This document shows, in pieces, positions 54,615 through 63,700 of a stretch of 64,000 nt of DNA. The notes beneath the pieces are model-generated. The model was not told the origin of the DNA and made no database searches. It saw nothing but the letters and a program-made list of their open reading frames with translations. The stretch comes from an uncultured Pseudomonadales bacterium (GTDB lineage Bacteria; Pseudomonadota; Gammaproteobacteria; Pseudomonadales; Pseudohongiellaceae), in contig CAMYOK010000002.1 of NCBI GenBank assembly GCA_947259995.1, positions 1,280,881 to 1,344,880 on the forward strand, given 5' to 3'. The position numbers and the translations under genes were made by a program. How positions within the stretch are numbered: position 1 is the first letter of the stretch; each line of letters begins with the position of its first letter.

Positions 54615-57052
54615 CCTATATGCATATCGGAAAAGACTTCACTCCGCCTGATGTAGAAGGCAAGGTCACTGGCGCAGCACGCTACGCCGAAGATTTCAAA
54701 AAAGACGGCATGGTGTTCGCACGTATGCTAACTAGCCCAATTCCTGCTGGCCGAGTAGTGAGCATTGATGCTTCTGCCGCGTTGGCAATGCCTGGAGTTG
54801 TTGGCATTTTCACGGCAGACGATTTGCCGCCATCCGCGCCGCCTGCAAACCCTGCATTGGCAAAAGAATATGTGACTTATATTGGTCAGCCTATTCTTGC
54901 GATTGCTGCTGAAAGCGATTTGATCGCCGAAGAAGCCTTGGCGAAAGTAGTCGTCGAATATCAGCGTCGTCCGTTTGTGGTCGATCCGCTAGATACACTT
55001 ACTGAAGGCGGTCCAGATCCTTACCCAATGGGTAATACACTGATCCGTAACACTGGCGAAGCCGCAGCAGGAACGACTGCTTCTGGTACTGACGTCGGTC
55101 GCATCAAATGGTCAATCGACCAAGTGACTGCATTTCGCAATGGTCGCGAGCCAGCGGGTGCGCAGTTCGGTTCTGAGTGGGAGTACGGCGACGTGGCAGC
55201 ACGTTTTGCTGAATGTACGACTGTTATTGAAGAGCCCTTCGTCACAATCGGTCAGCCTCACCACTCATTAGAATCACGCACCAGCATGGCGTACTGGGAA
55301 AATGGCAAATGCTATTTCCACGGCTCTTTGCAGAGTCATACAGTAGGGCATGACGTGTTGGCTGGCATGCTAGAAATAGACCCAGCGAACCTAGTATTCA
55401 TCAACGAAAATACTGGTGGCGGTTTCGGTTCTAAAATCTTCCCATATCCAAACATGGCAATTACTGGTCGCTTCGCGCGTCAGTTGAATCGTCCTGTACA
55501 GCTGCGCATTACACGTGCCGAAGAGTTCTTCATCGGTTCTGCGCGCTCTGGTATGCAAGGTTGGATCAAGATCGGTTTGAAAGACACCGGCCGTGTTGGT
55601 GCAGTTGACGTCATCATCGTCAATGACGCCGGTTCTGGTGGTGGTGGAAGTGGTAGCTCATCTGCTGAGCACGTTTCTATTATGTTCCAACCAGAAGCGA
55701 TGCGTTTCCGTGGTGTGTCTATGTACACAAACACTACGCCTCGTGGCGCACAGCGTGGGCCGGGTCAGAATGAGATGGCCGCGGTACTCGCGCCTATGAT
55801 GGACAAAGCCGCCAATATGGCTGGCCTGGATCGAGTCGCGTTCCGTCGCATCAACGCACCACGTGCGGATGGCAAGATCGGTGAGCGTCAAGGTGGTCTG
55901 TCTAGCTCCTATATGCCTGAGTCGATCGACAAGGCAGCACAGATGTTCAACTGGCAGGAAAAAATCGCTAAGCCACGCCAAGTTAGCGCTACGAAAGTGC
56001 GCGGTATTGGTGTTGGTCAGGGTTTCCACACAGCCGGTTCTAATGGCTATGACGGACTGATCCGTATTGCCCCGGACGGTACTATTTACTTGCACACTGG
56101 TGTGGGTAACCTAGGGACTTATTCTTACGCAGGTATTACTCGTGCAGCGGCAGAAGCTTTGCAGTGTAACTGGGATAACTGTGTAATTGTGCATGGTAAC
56201 GAAGCATTGAACCTGCCACACAGCACCTACCAAGGTGGTAGTAATACGATGTTCACTGAAACTCGTTCAAGCCACGTAGCCGCGTTAGACATCATTGAAA
56301 AAATGAAAGAAATCGCTATGGCTGAGTTTGGTGGTGCTATCGAAGACTATAGCATCGGCGGCGAGCGCGTATTCCTGACGAGCGATAGCTCAAAGGGTAT
56401 GAGCTACGGCGAAGCAGCACAAAAAGCGATAGAAATGGGCGGCAAGTACAGCGGTATGGAATATCCAGACAATATTCACCGCACTACTCAGCGTTCGGTG
56501 CAAGCGATGCAAGGCACGGGCCTCATCGGTGTAGCAAAAGACATGCTACCTCGTGATGGTGCGGTTCCTGGTATGGCGATTGCTTTTGTGGAAATCGAAC
56601 TCGATACTGAAACCGGTAAATTCGATATTCTCGACTACAGCGCTGTTGCAGAATGCGGCACCGTTGTTCACCCTCAGGGCCTAAGCCAAGCAATGAATGG
56701 CGGCGGTGTTTGGGGCTTCGGCATGGCTGCCTACGAGCGTCATGTTTATGACCCTCAGAACGGTCTACCGGCAAACGTAGGTCTTTATCAGTCCAAGCCA
56801 CCAACGTATCTCGATGTTCCTGTAACAATGAATACAGCGGGTATGGACTTGCCTGACCCACAGAGCCCGGTTGGTGCGAAGGGTATTGGTGAGCCGGCAC
56901 AAGGTTGTGCTGTTGCAGCACTAATGAGCGCCTTTACTGATGCACTGGACGGACATTTGTTCAATCGCACACCAGTGACTGCCGATATGATCGTGAATCA
57001 TATTGCGCAGAATGGCCATAACACTGGCAATCTGAAAACAAATACATTCTGA
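54611..57052 (+). CDS. Molybdopterin-binding catalytic subunit of a xanthine-oxidase-family enzyme
   Basis: This 813-residue subunit holds the molybdenum cofactor and active site. Typical stretches are GAARYAEDF, GQPHHSLESRTSMAYW, ENTGGGFGSKIFPYP, TPRGAQRGPGQNEMAAV, GVGNLGTYSYAG and VGAKGIGEP with the catalytic Glu761. The AYxCSFR loop of form I CO dehydrogenase is absent, so it is not CoxL. It looks like an aldehyde or N-heterocycle oxidoreductase. A Gly/Ser-rich loop SGGGGSGSSS lies near residue 343. It has no signal peptide and would be co-exported with the Tat-bearing subunit. No XdhC/PaoD-type insertion chaperone gene follows. Confidence 0.92.
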   Translation: MTYMHIGKDFTPPDVEGKVTGAARYAEDFKKDGMVFARMLTSPIPAGRVVSIDASAALAMPGVVGIFTADDLPPSAPPANPALAKEYVTYIGQPILAIAAESDLIAEEALAKVVVEYQRRPFVVDPLDTLTEGGPDPYPMGNTLIRNTGEAAAGTTASGTDVGRIKWSIDQVTAFRNGREPAGAQFGSEWEYGDVAARFAECTTVIEEPFVTIGQPHHSLESRTSMAYWENGKCYFHGSLQSHTVGHDVLAGMLEIDPANLVFINENTGGGFGSKIFPYPNMAITGRFARQLNRPVQLRITRAEEFFIGSARSGMQGWIKIGLKDTGRVGAVDVIIVNDAGSGGGGSGSSSAEHVSIMFQPEAMRFRGVSMYTNTTPRGAQRGPGQNEMAAVLAPMMDKAANMAGLDRVAFRRINAPRADGKIGERQGGLSSSYMPESIDKAAQMFNWQEKIAKPRQVSATKVRGIGVGQGFHTAGSNGYDGLIRIAPDGTIYLHTGVGNLGTYSYAGITRAAAEALQCNWDNCVIVHGNEALNLPHSTYQGGSNTMFTETRSSHVAALDIIEKMKEIAMAEFGGAIEDYSIGGERVFLTSDSSKGMSYGEAAQKAIEMGGKYSGMEYPDNIHRTTQRSVQAMQGTGLIGVAKDMLPRDGAVPGMAIAFVEIELDTETGKFDILDYSAVAECGTVVHPQGLSQAMNGGGVWGFGMAAYERHVYDPQNGLPANVGLYQSKPPTYLDVPVTMNTAGMDLPDPQSPVGAKGIGEPAQGCAVAALMSAFTDALDGHLFNRTPVTADMIVNHIAQNGHNTGNLKTNTF

Positions 57053-57062
57053 GGTTTAAGCT

Positions 57063-58058
57063 ATGTCATCACACGACGTTATGCCCGAAATGAGCCTCTA
57101 CCAGCCGGTAAGAGTAGAGGATGCTATAGGAATCGCAAACCAATTTGCCGACAGAGGTTGGTTGGTAGGCGGTGGTCAAGACACTTACGGGTGGCTTAAA
57201 GATCGCGCAAAAAGTGCTGACGCATTGATCGACCTGAAAGGGATCGAGTCTATGCGTGGGATTAAAGAAACTGCCGACGGTATCGAAATTGGTGCCTTGG
57301 TCACTCTCACTGAGTTGTCTAACAACCCTCTGATCAAAGAGCGTTATTCGCTTCTTGCTCAGGCAGCGGGCAAAGTAGCTAGTCCTCAGATTCGTAACGT
57401 AGGCACTATCGCTGGCAACGTCTCTCAAGACGTGCGCTGCTGGTACTACCGTCGCGGTCTTAACTGCTACCGCGCAGGTGGAAACCTTTGTTATGCCGAC
57501 ACTCCAGAAGGGATGAACCGTGAGCACGCTATTTTCAACGCTAGCCGTTGTGTAGCTGTGACGCCAAGCGATACAGGTCCAGCACTTGTAGCACTTGAAG
57601 CGCAAATGGTTATTGATAGTGCAAGCGGTCAACGTGTTGTATCAGCGGAAGATTTCTTCGTCGGTCCTAACGTAGATATCACTCATACAACAGTGTTGGG
57701 TTCAGGTGACATTCTTACAGCTGTGCGCATTCCTGCTAAATGGGCAAATGCACAGTTCTACTTTGAGAAAGTTGCTGACCGAAACGCTTGGGATTTCGCT
57801 CTAGTGAGCTTGTCTGCAGCAATGCGCGTTAACAATGGTGTTATCGAAGAGTCACGAATCGTAGCGGGTGCTGTTCAAGCCACGCCACGTCGTCTCACTT
57901 CTGTAGAACAAGCGGTTCGTGGCAAAGCACGCGATGAAGCAACGGCTAATAGCGTTGCGACTCTTGCTAGCCGAGATGCGAATCCATTGAACTACAATCA
58001 CTTTAAGATGCCTTTAATGGATAATCTTGTGAAACGTGCCCTTCGCGGCCAAGCTTAA
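57063..58058 (+). CDS. FAD-binding subunit with probable extra 4Fe-4S site
   Basis: This 331-residue subunit has the vanillyl-alcohol-oxidase-type FAD fold of molybdenum hydroxylases: GWLVGGGQDTYGWLKD, GALVTLTELSNN and SPQIRNVGTIAGNV. After that comes a cysteine-bearing insertion VRCWYYRRGLNCYRAGGNLCY with a further Cys in SRCVAVTPSD, giving Cys126, 135, 143 and 163. The same pattern occurs in PaoB and in the beta subunit of 4-hydroxybenzoyl-CoA reductase, where four cysteines bind a 4Fe-4S cluster. It has no signal peptide of its own. It follows the catalytic gene by 10 bp; the gene order iron-sulfur, molybdenum, FAD differs from paoABC. Confidence 0.9.
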   Translation: MSSHDVMPEMSLYQPVRVEDAIGIANQFADRGWLVGGGQDTYGWLKDRAKSADALIDLKGIESMRGIKETADGIEIGALVTLTELSNNPLIKERYSLLAQAAGKVASPQIRNVGTIAGNVSQDVRCWYYRRGLNCYRAGGNLCYADTPEGMNREHAIFNASRCVAVTPSDTGPALVALEAQMVIDSASGQRVVSAEDFFVGPNVDITHTTVLGSGDILTAVRIPAKWANAQFYFEKVADRNAWDFALVSLSAAMRVNNGVIEESRIVAGAVQATPRRLTSVEQAVRGKARDEATANSVATLASRDANPLNYNHFKMPLMDNLVKRALRGQA

Positions 58059-58064
58059 ATAGAT

Positions 58065-58123
58065 AAAAGCCTGTTACACATTCACTGCATCGACATGCGC
58101 AGCGACATGAGTGGCAGGCTTTT
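58065..58123 (+). terminator. Possible attenuator between the FAD-subunit and cytochrome genes
   Basis: AAAAGCCTG (58065-58073) pairs with CAGGCTTTT (58115-58123), with a weaker internal CACT/AGTG pairing. The T-run is only four bases. It may reduce read-through into the cytochrome gene or protect the upstream mRNA. Confidence 0.45.
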
Positions 58124-58166
58124 GTGTATAAAATAACAATAGATCGAAACATTGAGGACTAGGACT

Positions 58167-58919
58167 GTGGAAATTATTCGTTATAGACGTGACGTGTGGG
58201 GTCAAGAAGTAATCTTAGGGGTGTCCTGGGACCTGCTCTGGCTTGTAGCAGTCACGGCATTTCTGTTACTTGCAGCTCATGCGATTTTTATGGCCGCATT
58301 GGCTAAGAAAAAAGCGATGCCATCGGCAGAAGGCAAGCGTGTTCGACGCCACGAAGGCATCGACAGAGCGTTCCATTGGATTATGGCGGGCAGCGTACTC
58401 GTTCTAATCTTTACAGGTATTGCGCCAATCATTGGGCTACGAATCTCTTGGTTGAATATCCACTGGATCGCCGGTTTGATACTGAGTTTTGTTTGTATCT
58501 TCCACACTATCCGTGCGTTGTTCTGGCAAGACTTCAAGTCAATGCTTTTAGGGCCTGCTGATTTTAAAGAACCCTTTGATGACACTATCAAGCCAGGGAA
58601 ATATTCTTTTGAACAAAAAGGCATGCACTGGGCAATGACGGTATTGGTTGTTGCTGTGATCGCCACTGGTATCACGCTGTTCTTGCACATTGACTCACCA
58701 TGGTGGGATCGCCCAAGTGTCGAGAACGAAGCGACTCTCGGTATTTTCTTCCTGCTACATGGTATCTCGACTCTAGGTCTGATTGCCTTCACTGCAATTC
58801 ATATTTACTTTGCAGTACGCCCAGAAAAGCGTTTCTACACGCGCTCAATGGTGAAGGGCTGGATTTCAGAAGATGAGTTGAACACAAACCATGACACTGA
58901 TAAGTGGAAGCCGGAGTAA
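58167..58919 (+). CDS. Cytochrome b (formate-dehydrogenase-gamma / b561-like) membrane subunit
   Basis: This 250-residue membrane protein has five hydrophobic segments. The first (about 12-35) precedes a four-helix cytochrome b core: HEGIDRAFHWIMAGSVLVLIFTG, NIHWIAGLILSFVCIFHTIRALFW, KGMHWAMTVLVVAVIATGITLFL, and FFLLHGISTLGLIAFTAIHIYFAV. The His residues within the helices are suited to bind two hemes b. It probably takes electrons from the periplasmic molybdenum hydroxylase to quinone. I chose GTG 58167 with AGGA upstream; TTG 58152 is possible. The gap to the FAD gene is 108 bp. Confidence 0.87.
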   Translation: MEIIRYRRDVWGQEVILGVSWDLLWLVAVTAFLLLAAHAIFMAALAKKKAMPSAEGKRVRRHEGIDRAFHWIMAGSVLVLIFTGIAPIIGLRISWLNIHWIAGLILSFVCIFHTIRALFWQDFKSMLLGPADFKEPFDDTIKPGKYSFEQKGMHWAMTVLVVAVIATGITLFLHIDSPWWDRPSVENEATLGIFFLLHGISTLGLIAFTAIHIYFAVRPEKRFYTRSMVKGWISEDELNTNHDTDKWKPE

Positions 58920-58927
58920 GAAACACT

Positions 58928-59335
58928 GTGACCAATCTGGAAGATGATATTGAAGTAATTGAGTCCGGTTACGAGTTTTTATTGGCTTATGCGGCACAAG
59001 GTCGCCCACCACAAGTAGAAACAGGCCCGGGCCCGCATCCACGCACTGAGCTTAAAGCGATGTTAGCGGCGATGGAGCATGCTGAAGAACAGTTAGCTGC
59101 CTCTTCCAGTAATGCTTTTGAGCAAGTGATTGTTGAGGATCTCAAGAAGGCAAAGGCTGTGGTCAATTTTGTGCTCGCGCAGCCCAAGATTGGCTCAGAG
59201 GTCATCGATAACCTAAATGCCTCGATTCATTTACGCACTGTGTTGACTGATTTTTTCTTATACAGCGAAGCCTTTAGGCCTGTCGCCGAAGGCGGCGAAA
59301 CCCAAAGTGCTGGTTGGGATAAAGTCGGAAACTAG
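58928..59335 (+). CDS. Small soluble protein of the molybdenum hydroxylase operon, function unknown
   Basis: This protein of about 135 residues is acidic and mostly helical (LKAMLAAMEHAEEQLAASSS, then EDLKKAKAVVNFVLAQP). It has no signal peptide, cysteine or membrane segment. I do not recognise a family. It begins 8 bases after the cytochrome stop with GTG 58928; GTG 58904 in frame would overlap the cytochrome gene by 16 bases. It is the last gene before a strong terminator. That suggests an assembly or maturation role for the enzyme, by position only. Confidence 0.7.
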   Translation: MTNLEDDIEVIESGYEFLLAYAAQGRPPQVETGPGPHPRTELKAMLAAMEHAEEQLAASSSNAFEQVIVEDLKKAKAVVNFVLAQPKIGSEVIDNLNASIHLRTVLTDFFLYSEAFRPVAEGGETQSAGWDKVGN

Positions 59336-59350
59336 CCGTCAATGAGTTAC

Positions 59351-59388
59351 AAAAAGGGCTGATGCATTTTGCATTGGCCCTTTTTTTT
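59351..59388 (+). terminator. Rho-independent terminator of the molybdenum hydroxylase operon
   Basis: AAAAAGGGCTGATGCA pairs with TGCATTGGCCCTTTTT with two G-T wobbles, a very short loop, and a run of eight T. It starts 15 bases after the last stop codon of the operon. Confidence 0.92.
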
Positions 59389-59438
59389 GCTTATCGGAAA
59401 GTGAAAGGATATTGATTACAGGGAGGTTTCTGTTAATG

Positions 59439-59457
59439 TTAAATGATAATCAATCTT
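59439..59457. promoter_or_regulatory. Possible Fur box before the PD40 lipoprotein gene
   Basis: TTAAATGATAATCAATCTT matches 13 of 19 positions of the Fur consensus, including the unbroken core AATGATAATCA. It sits about 25-40 bases before ATG 59480, where a repressor would act on the two downstream genes. The outer parts match poorly, so iron control is tentative. Confidence 0.35.
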
Positions 59458-59479
59458 GAAAACGAGAGGTTTATCAGGA

Positions 59480-60673
59480 ATGCAGCGAAGACTAATAACA
59501 ACTACCGCATTAATATTAGTGCTTGGAGCGTGTAGTCCTGAAGCACAGGAAACACCTGATACCGCAGTCGCTCTAGAGCCAATGCAAGAAAGCGACGGCA
59601 CTGCAGGAGCCACTGCCTCCTACTCCAGCCCAGAAAGTGATGGAGGTTTGGATACTCAGTATGAAGCGGAGTTACTGCCCAATACTAAGCAGCTTATCAC
59701 CGAAGGAAAGCGTTCTGGCGAGGGTTATTTTAGTGCCGATGGCACCCGTTTGATCTATCAAGCAGAGCTTGAAGGCGATAATCCTTTCTATCAAATCTTT
59801 GTAAGAGATTTGCTGACAGGAGATACCACTCGCGTGTCGCCGGGCATTGGGCTTACGACCTGTGCTTGGATCCACCCGAGCGAAGACAAAGTCTTGTTTG
59901 CTTCTACCCATGAAGACGCAAATGCCCTGCAAAAACAACAAGCTGAAATAGCCATGCGCCTGAGTGAAGAACCTAGAGGCTATGCTTGGGACTACGACGA
60001 ACATTACGATATTTATCAAGGCAATGGCCAAGGCGAAGGGTTAATTAAGCTCACCGATAGCTTGGGTTATGACGCTGAAGGCTCTTGGTCAAGAGATGGC
60101 AGTACGATTGTATTTGCATCGAATAGAGAGGCCTATGAGCGTCCACTTAGTTTAGCGGAGCAGCGTTTATTTGAGGATGATAAATCCTATTTTATGGACC
60201 TGTATTTGATGGATGCAGATGGTTCAAACGTGCGCAAGATTACGCAGTCCCCAGGGTATGATGGTGGCCCCTTCTTCAGTGCTGACGATCAGAAAATCGT
60301 TTGGCGGCGCTTTAATCCAGATGGTAACAGCGCCGAGATCTGGACCATGGATGCTGATGGTAGCAATCAACGACAACTCACAGACTCTGCGATGGTGTCT
60401 TGGGGGCCATACTTTCATCCAAGTGGCGATTACATCGTCTATTCAAGCAATGTACTAGGGCATGCCAATTTTGAATTGTTTATGGTGGACACCTTGGGTC
60501 AACATGAGCCAATTCGAGTGACCAATACTGAAGGCACTGATATCTTGCCGGTATTCTCTCCGGATGGTGACTCACTCGCATGGAGTAGTACGCGCACGGC
60601 CGATGGTAGCTCGCAGATCTTCATGTCTGACTGGAATCATGAGCGCGCATTGGAGCTGCTATCTTTGGATTAA
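59480..60673 (+). CDS. TolB-like PD40 beta-propeller lipoprotein
   Basis: This 397-residue protein has a lipoprotein signal (residues 1 to about 20, lipobox LGAC) and an acidic, disordered stretch up to about 65. A six-bladed propeller with WD40-like PD40 repeats follows. Repeats include GEGYFSADGTRLIYQAE, WIHPSEDKVLFAST, GSWSRDGSTIVFASN, PFFSADDQKIVWRR, PYFHPSGDYIVYSSN and PVFSPDGDSLAWSST. Such TolB/DPP-like propellers often bind or gate substrates for a peptidase. The next gene, 36 bp downstream, encodes a metallopeptidase fusion, so the two may work together. I chose ATG 59480 rather than TTG 59456 because it starts the lipoprotein signal. Confidence 0.85.
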   Translation: MQRRLITTTALILVLGACSPEAQETPDTAVALEPMQESDGTAGATASYSSPESDGGLDTQYEAELLPNTKQLITEGKRSGEGYFSADGTRLIYQAELEGDNPFYQIFVRDLLTGDTTRVSPGIGLTTCAWIHPSEDKVLFASTHEDANALQKQQAEIAMRLSEEPRGYAWDYDEHYDIYQGNGQGEGLIKLTDSLGYDAEGSWSRDGSTIVFASNREAYERPLSLAEQRLFEDDKSYFMDLYLMDADGSNVRKITQSPGYDGGPFFSADDQKIVWRRFNPDGNSAEIWTMDADGSNQRQLTDSAMVSWGPYFHPSGDYIVYSSNVLGHANFELFMVDTLGQHEPIRVTNTEGTDILPVFSPDGDSLAWSSTRTADGSSQIFMSDWNHERALELLSLD

Positions 60674-60709
60674 AACTATTTTCATGTTGAAATTCACAGG
60701 ACGTTAGAA

Positions 60710-63700
60710 ATGCAGAACTCTCGTTCGCAAATAGCTGTTTTAATGTTGCTAGCCGCACTGTGCACCAATGCAGCCTTTGCACAAGAACTTCATCATGATT
60801 TACTTGTGCATCTCTCACCTTCTGAAAACCGAATTGCTGTCCGTGACACCATTAGCATGCCCGAGTCGTTCTCATCGGCGAGTCTCGAATTTGAATTGAA
60901 CGCCAATTTAAATCTTCATGCTTTGGAAGGCAATGGCTATTCAATAGAACAAATTAATGTCGCAACGCACAGTGGCGAAGTAGATGCTGGAAGAACGATA
61001 GCACAGAGTAACCGCTACCGATTACATTACGTAGATGAAATAGTGCCCGTTACGCTGGAATATTCGGGCGAAATAAATGATACCGCGCAGCAGCTAAGTG
61101 CAGAGTATGCGCAAAGTTTTTCCTCCACTACCGGTATCGTCTCTGAGCTTGGTGTATACCTTGATCATAGCAGTGTGTGGCTTGCCGATTTTTCGCTTGG
61201 CTTAATGAGTTTCGATTTGCAAGTGGAGTTCGAGCCGGGAGCGCTGACGTGGCGCTCGATGAGTCAGGGTGAATCTGTTGGGCAAAATGCTTGGCGTAGT
61301 GATCATCCTATGGAGGAAGTCTATCTTATTGCGGCTAATTTTACTGTCTACAGCACCACAAGCGATGGCGTTGAGCTGCTCGCATATCTGCGTCAAGAAG
61401 ATCAGAACTTGGCCAATCGTTACCTCGACGCAACGCAGCGATATCTCGCCCTGTATGAAAGTATGCTCGGCGAATACCCCTTCTCAAAATTCGCCCTCGT
61501 TGAGAATTTTTGGGAGACAGGTTACGGGATGCCCTCATTCACTTTGCTGGGTGAACAAATTATTCGATTTCCATTTATCTTAGACACTTCTTACCCGCAT
61601 GAGATACTGCATAACTGGTGGGGGAATTCAGTCTACCCTGATTACGCAACGGGTAATTGGAGTGAGGGGCTCACGGCCTATTTGGCTGACCATCTTTTTC
61701 AAGAAATGAATGCAGGTGGCGCCGAGTATCGAAAAGACATGCTTGGCAGATATCGAAGTGCGGTAAGCGAAAATGCGGATTTTCCATTAAGTGAATTTAC
61801 CTCAAGAAACTCGGCAGCATCGCAAGCAGTAGGTTATGGAAAAACTCTAATGTTGTGGCATATGTTGCGCAATGAGTTAGGCGATGAATTATTTCTGCAA
61901 ACTTTGCGAAAGCTTTACACACAACAAAAATTTAAACGCACGTCTTACGCCGATATCGAAAAATTATTTTCACAGAGCAGTGGTAAAGATCTGCGAGGCT
62001 TTTTCGATCAATGGGTTTTGCGTACTGGTGCGCCGTCCCTAGCAATGGAGCTCAATGAGACTGCGACAGGACAGGCACGCATCACCCTCAGGCAAACACA
62101 ATCTACTGCGGCCTACGAACTCACAATCCCCATGGCATTGTACTACCAGGGCGAAGAGGAGGCGCGTGTCATTGATGTTGAACTAAATGGCTCTGCAGTC
62201 CAGTTAGACGTTGCCAATTATGATGAACTACTTGCCGTAGTAGTGGACCCCTATTTCGATGTATTTAGAAGACTCGACGCGGCAGAACTACCGCCGACTC
62301 TTAGGCAGATGTTTGGCGCACAAAAAGTATTATTCGTTGTGCCGAGTGAGAACCGAGGCTTGTGGTTAGAGATGGCAGAATTTTTTACAGCGGATGCGCA
62401 AATTGATGCTGAGATTGTCATGGAAGAAAACTTTGCCCTGCTCCCTGCTGATCGTTCAGTGTGGATAATGGGTCGCGACAACTCAGCGACCCCTATTATC
62501 TCGGAAGCATTAGGGGCTTATGGTGTGCGCTTTGGGGAGCAAGGAATCGCAATGTTGGGTAGTGAGTTGCCTTTTGCCAACCGTAGTACAGTGTTTACTG
62601 CAATTCATCCAGAGAACACTGAGCTCAGTATCGCTTGGATTCATGCGGACTCAAAAGACGCCTTGCCTGGTCTTACCGAGAAGCTTCCGCATTATGGGAA
62701 ATATTCTTATCTTAGTTTTGTCGGCAGTGAGCCCACGAACGATGTAAAAGGACAATGGGAGAGCCCAGACTCACCGTTGCTTTGGTTCAATCCTCAACAC
62801 GCAGCGGAGACTAGCCAAGCCAGTTTGCCAGCTCGAGCAGCTTTAGCTCAGCTCCCGCCAAAATATCTTCCATCCGCTCTTGCAGAACACGTCAATGAAT
62901 TAGTCTCGCCCTCTATGCAAGGGCGTGCGATCGGAAGCCAGGGGATAGAGTTAGCCGCAGAGTATATTGCAGATCAGTTTGCAGAGATTGGATTGCGTGC
63001 ATTAGCTGACGATTACAGACAAACATGGCAGGCAGAGATTAATGGGCGTTCTGTGCCGCTAAGTAATATTGTTGGAGAGATCCCGGGCACTGATCCGGCG
63101 CTCGCCAATGCTCCCGTGATTATAGGCGCGCACTATGACCACTTAGGCATGCTTGCCGATGCAAGTGGCGAGTTACAAGTGCATCCAGGGGCGGACGATA
63201 ATGCCTCCGGTGTCGCCATCTTGCTGGAACTTGCGAGTAAGTTAAGCCAATCATTTAGTCCACTTCGGCCTATAGTATTTGTGGCCTTCACTGCTGAGGA
63301 GTCTGGTCTTCTTGGCTCACGATATTTTGTGAGTAATGCGCTCGCACCCTACAAAACAGAAGATTTTTTTGCGATGCTAAATTTGGATAGCGTTGGTCGA
63401 TTGGAGGGGCGTACCCTGCAAGTTTTTGGCTCAGACAGTGCCTATGAATGGCCGTTTATGGCGCAAGGAATTGGCTTTACTATTGGTGTTCCTTCGCAGT
63501 TTCCCGCCCAATCTGTTGCAGGAAGTGACCACGTAAGTTTCCTAGACGCGGGTGTGCCGGCGCTGCATTTGTTCAGCGGTTTGCATGCTGATTATCATAG
63601 GCCAAGCGATACTGTGGAGAAGCTTGATCTGGAAGGGTTGTCTTCCATCGCCCTGTGGTTGGAAGAGGCAGTGGTCTATCTAGCCACACGAGAGCAAGCC

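Noticed and set aside
55627..55671. Gly/Ser-rich run resembling an artificial linker in the molybdenum subunit
   Set aside because: It lies inside an otherwise normal, full-length domain at a loop where glycine-rich sequence is tolerated; no sign of construction or vector sequence.
54611..57052. Calling the operon a CO dehydrogenase (coxSLM)
   Set aside because: The AYxCSFR active-site loop of form I CoxL is absent, the gene order is not coxMSL, and the first subunit has a Tat signal.
58277..58792. Minus-strand frame of 171 codons opposite the cytochrome b gene
   Set aside because: The cytochrome has clear membrane helices and heme His residues; the opposite frame lacks any coherent motif.
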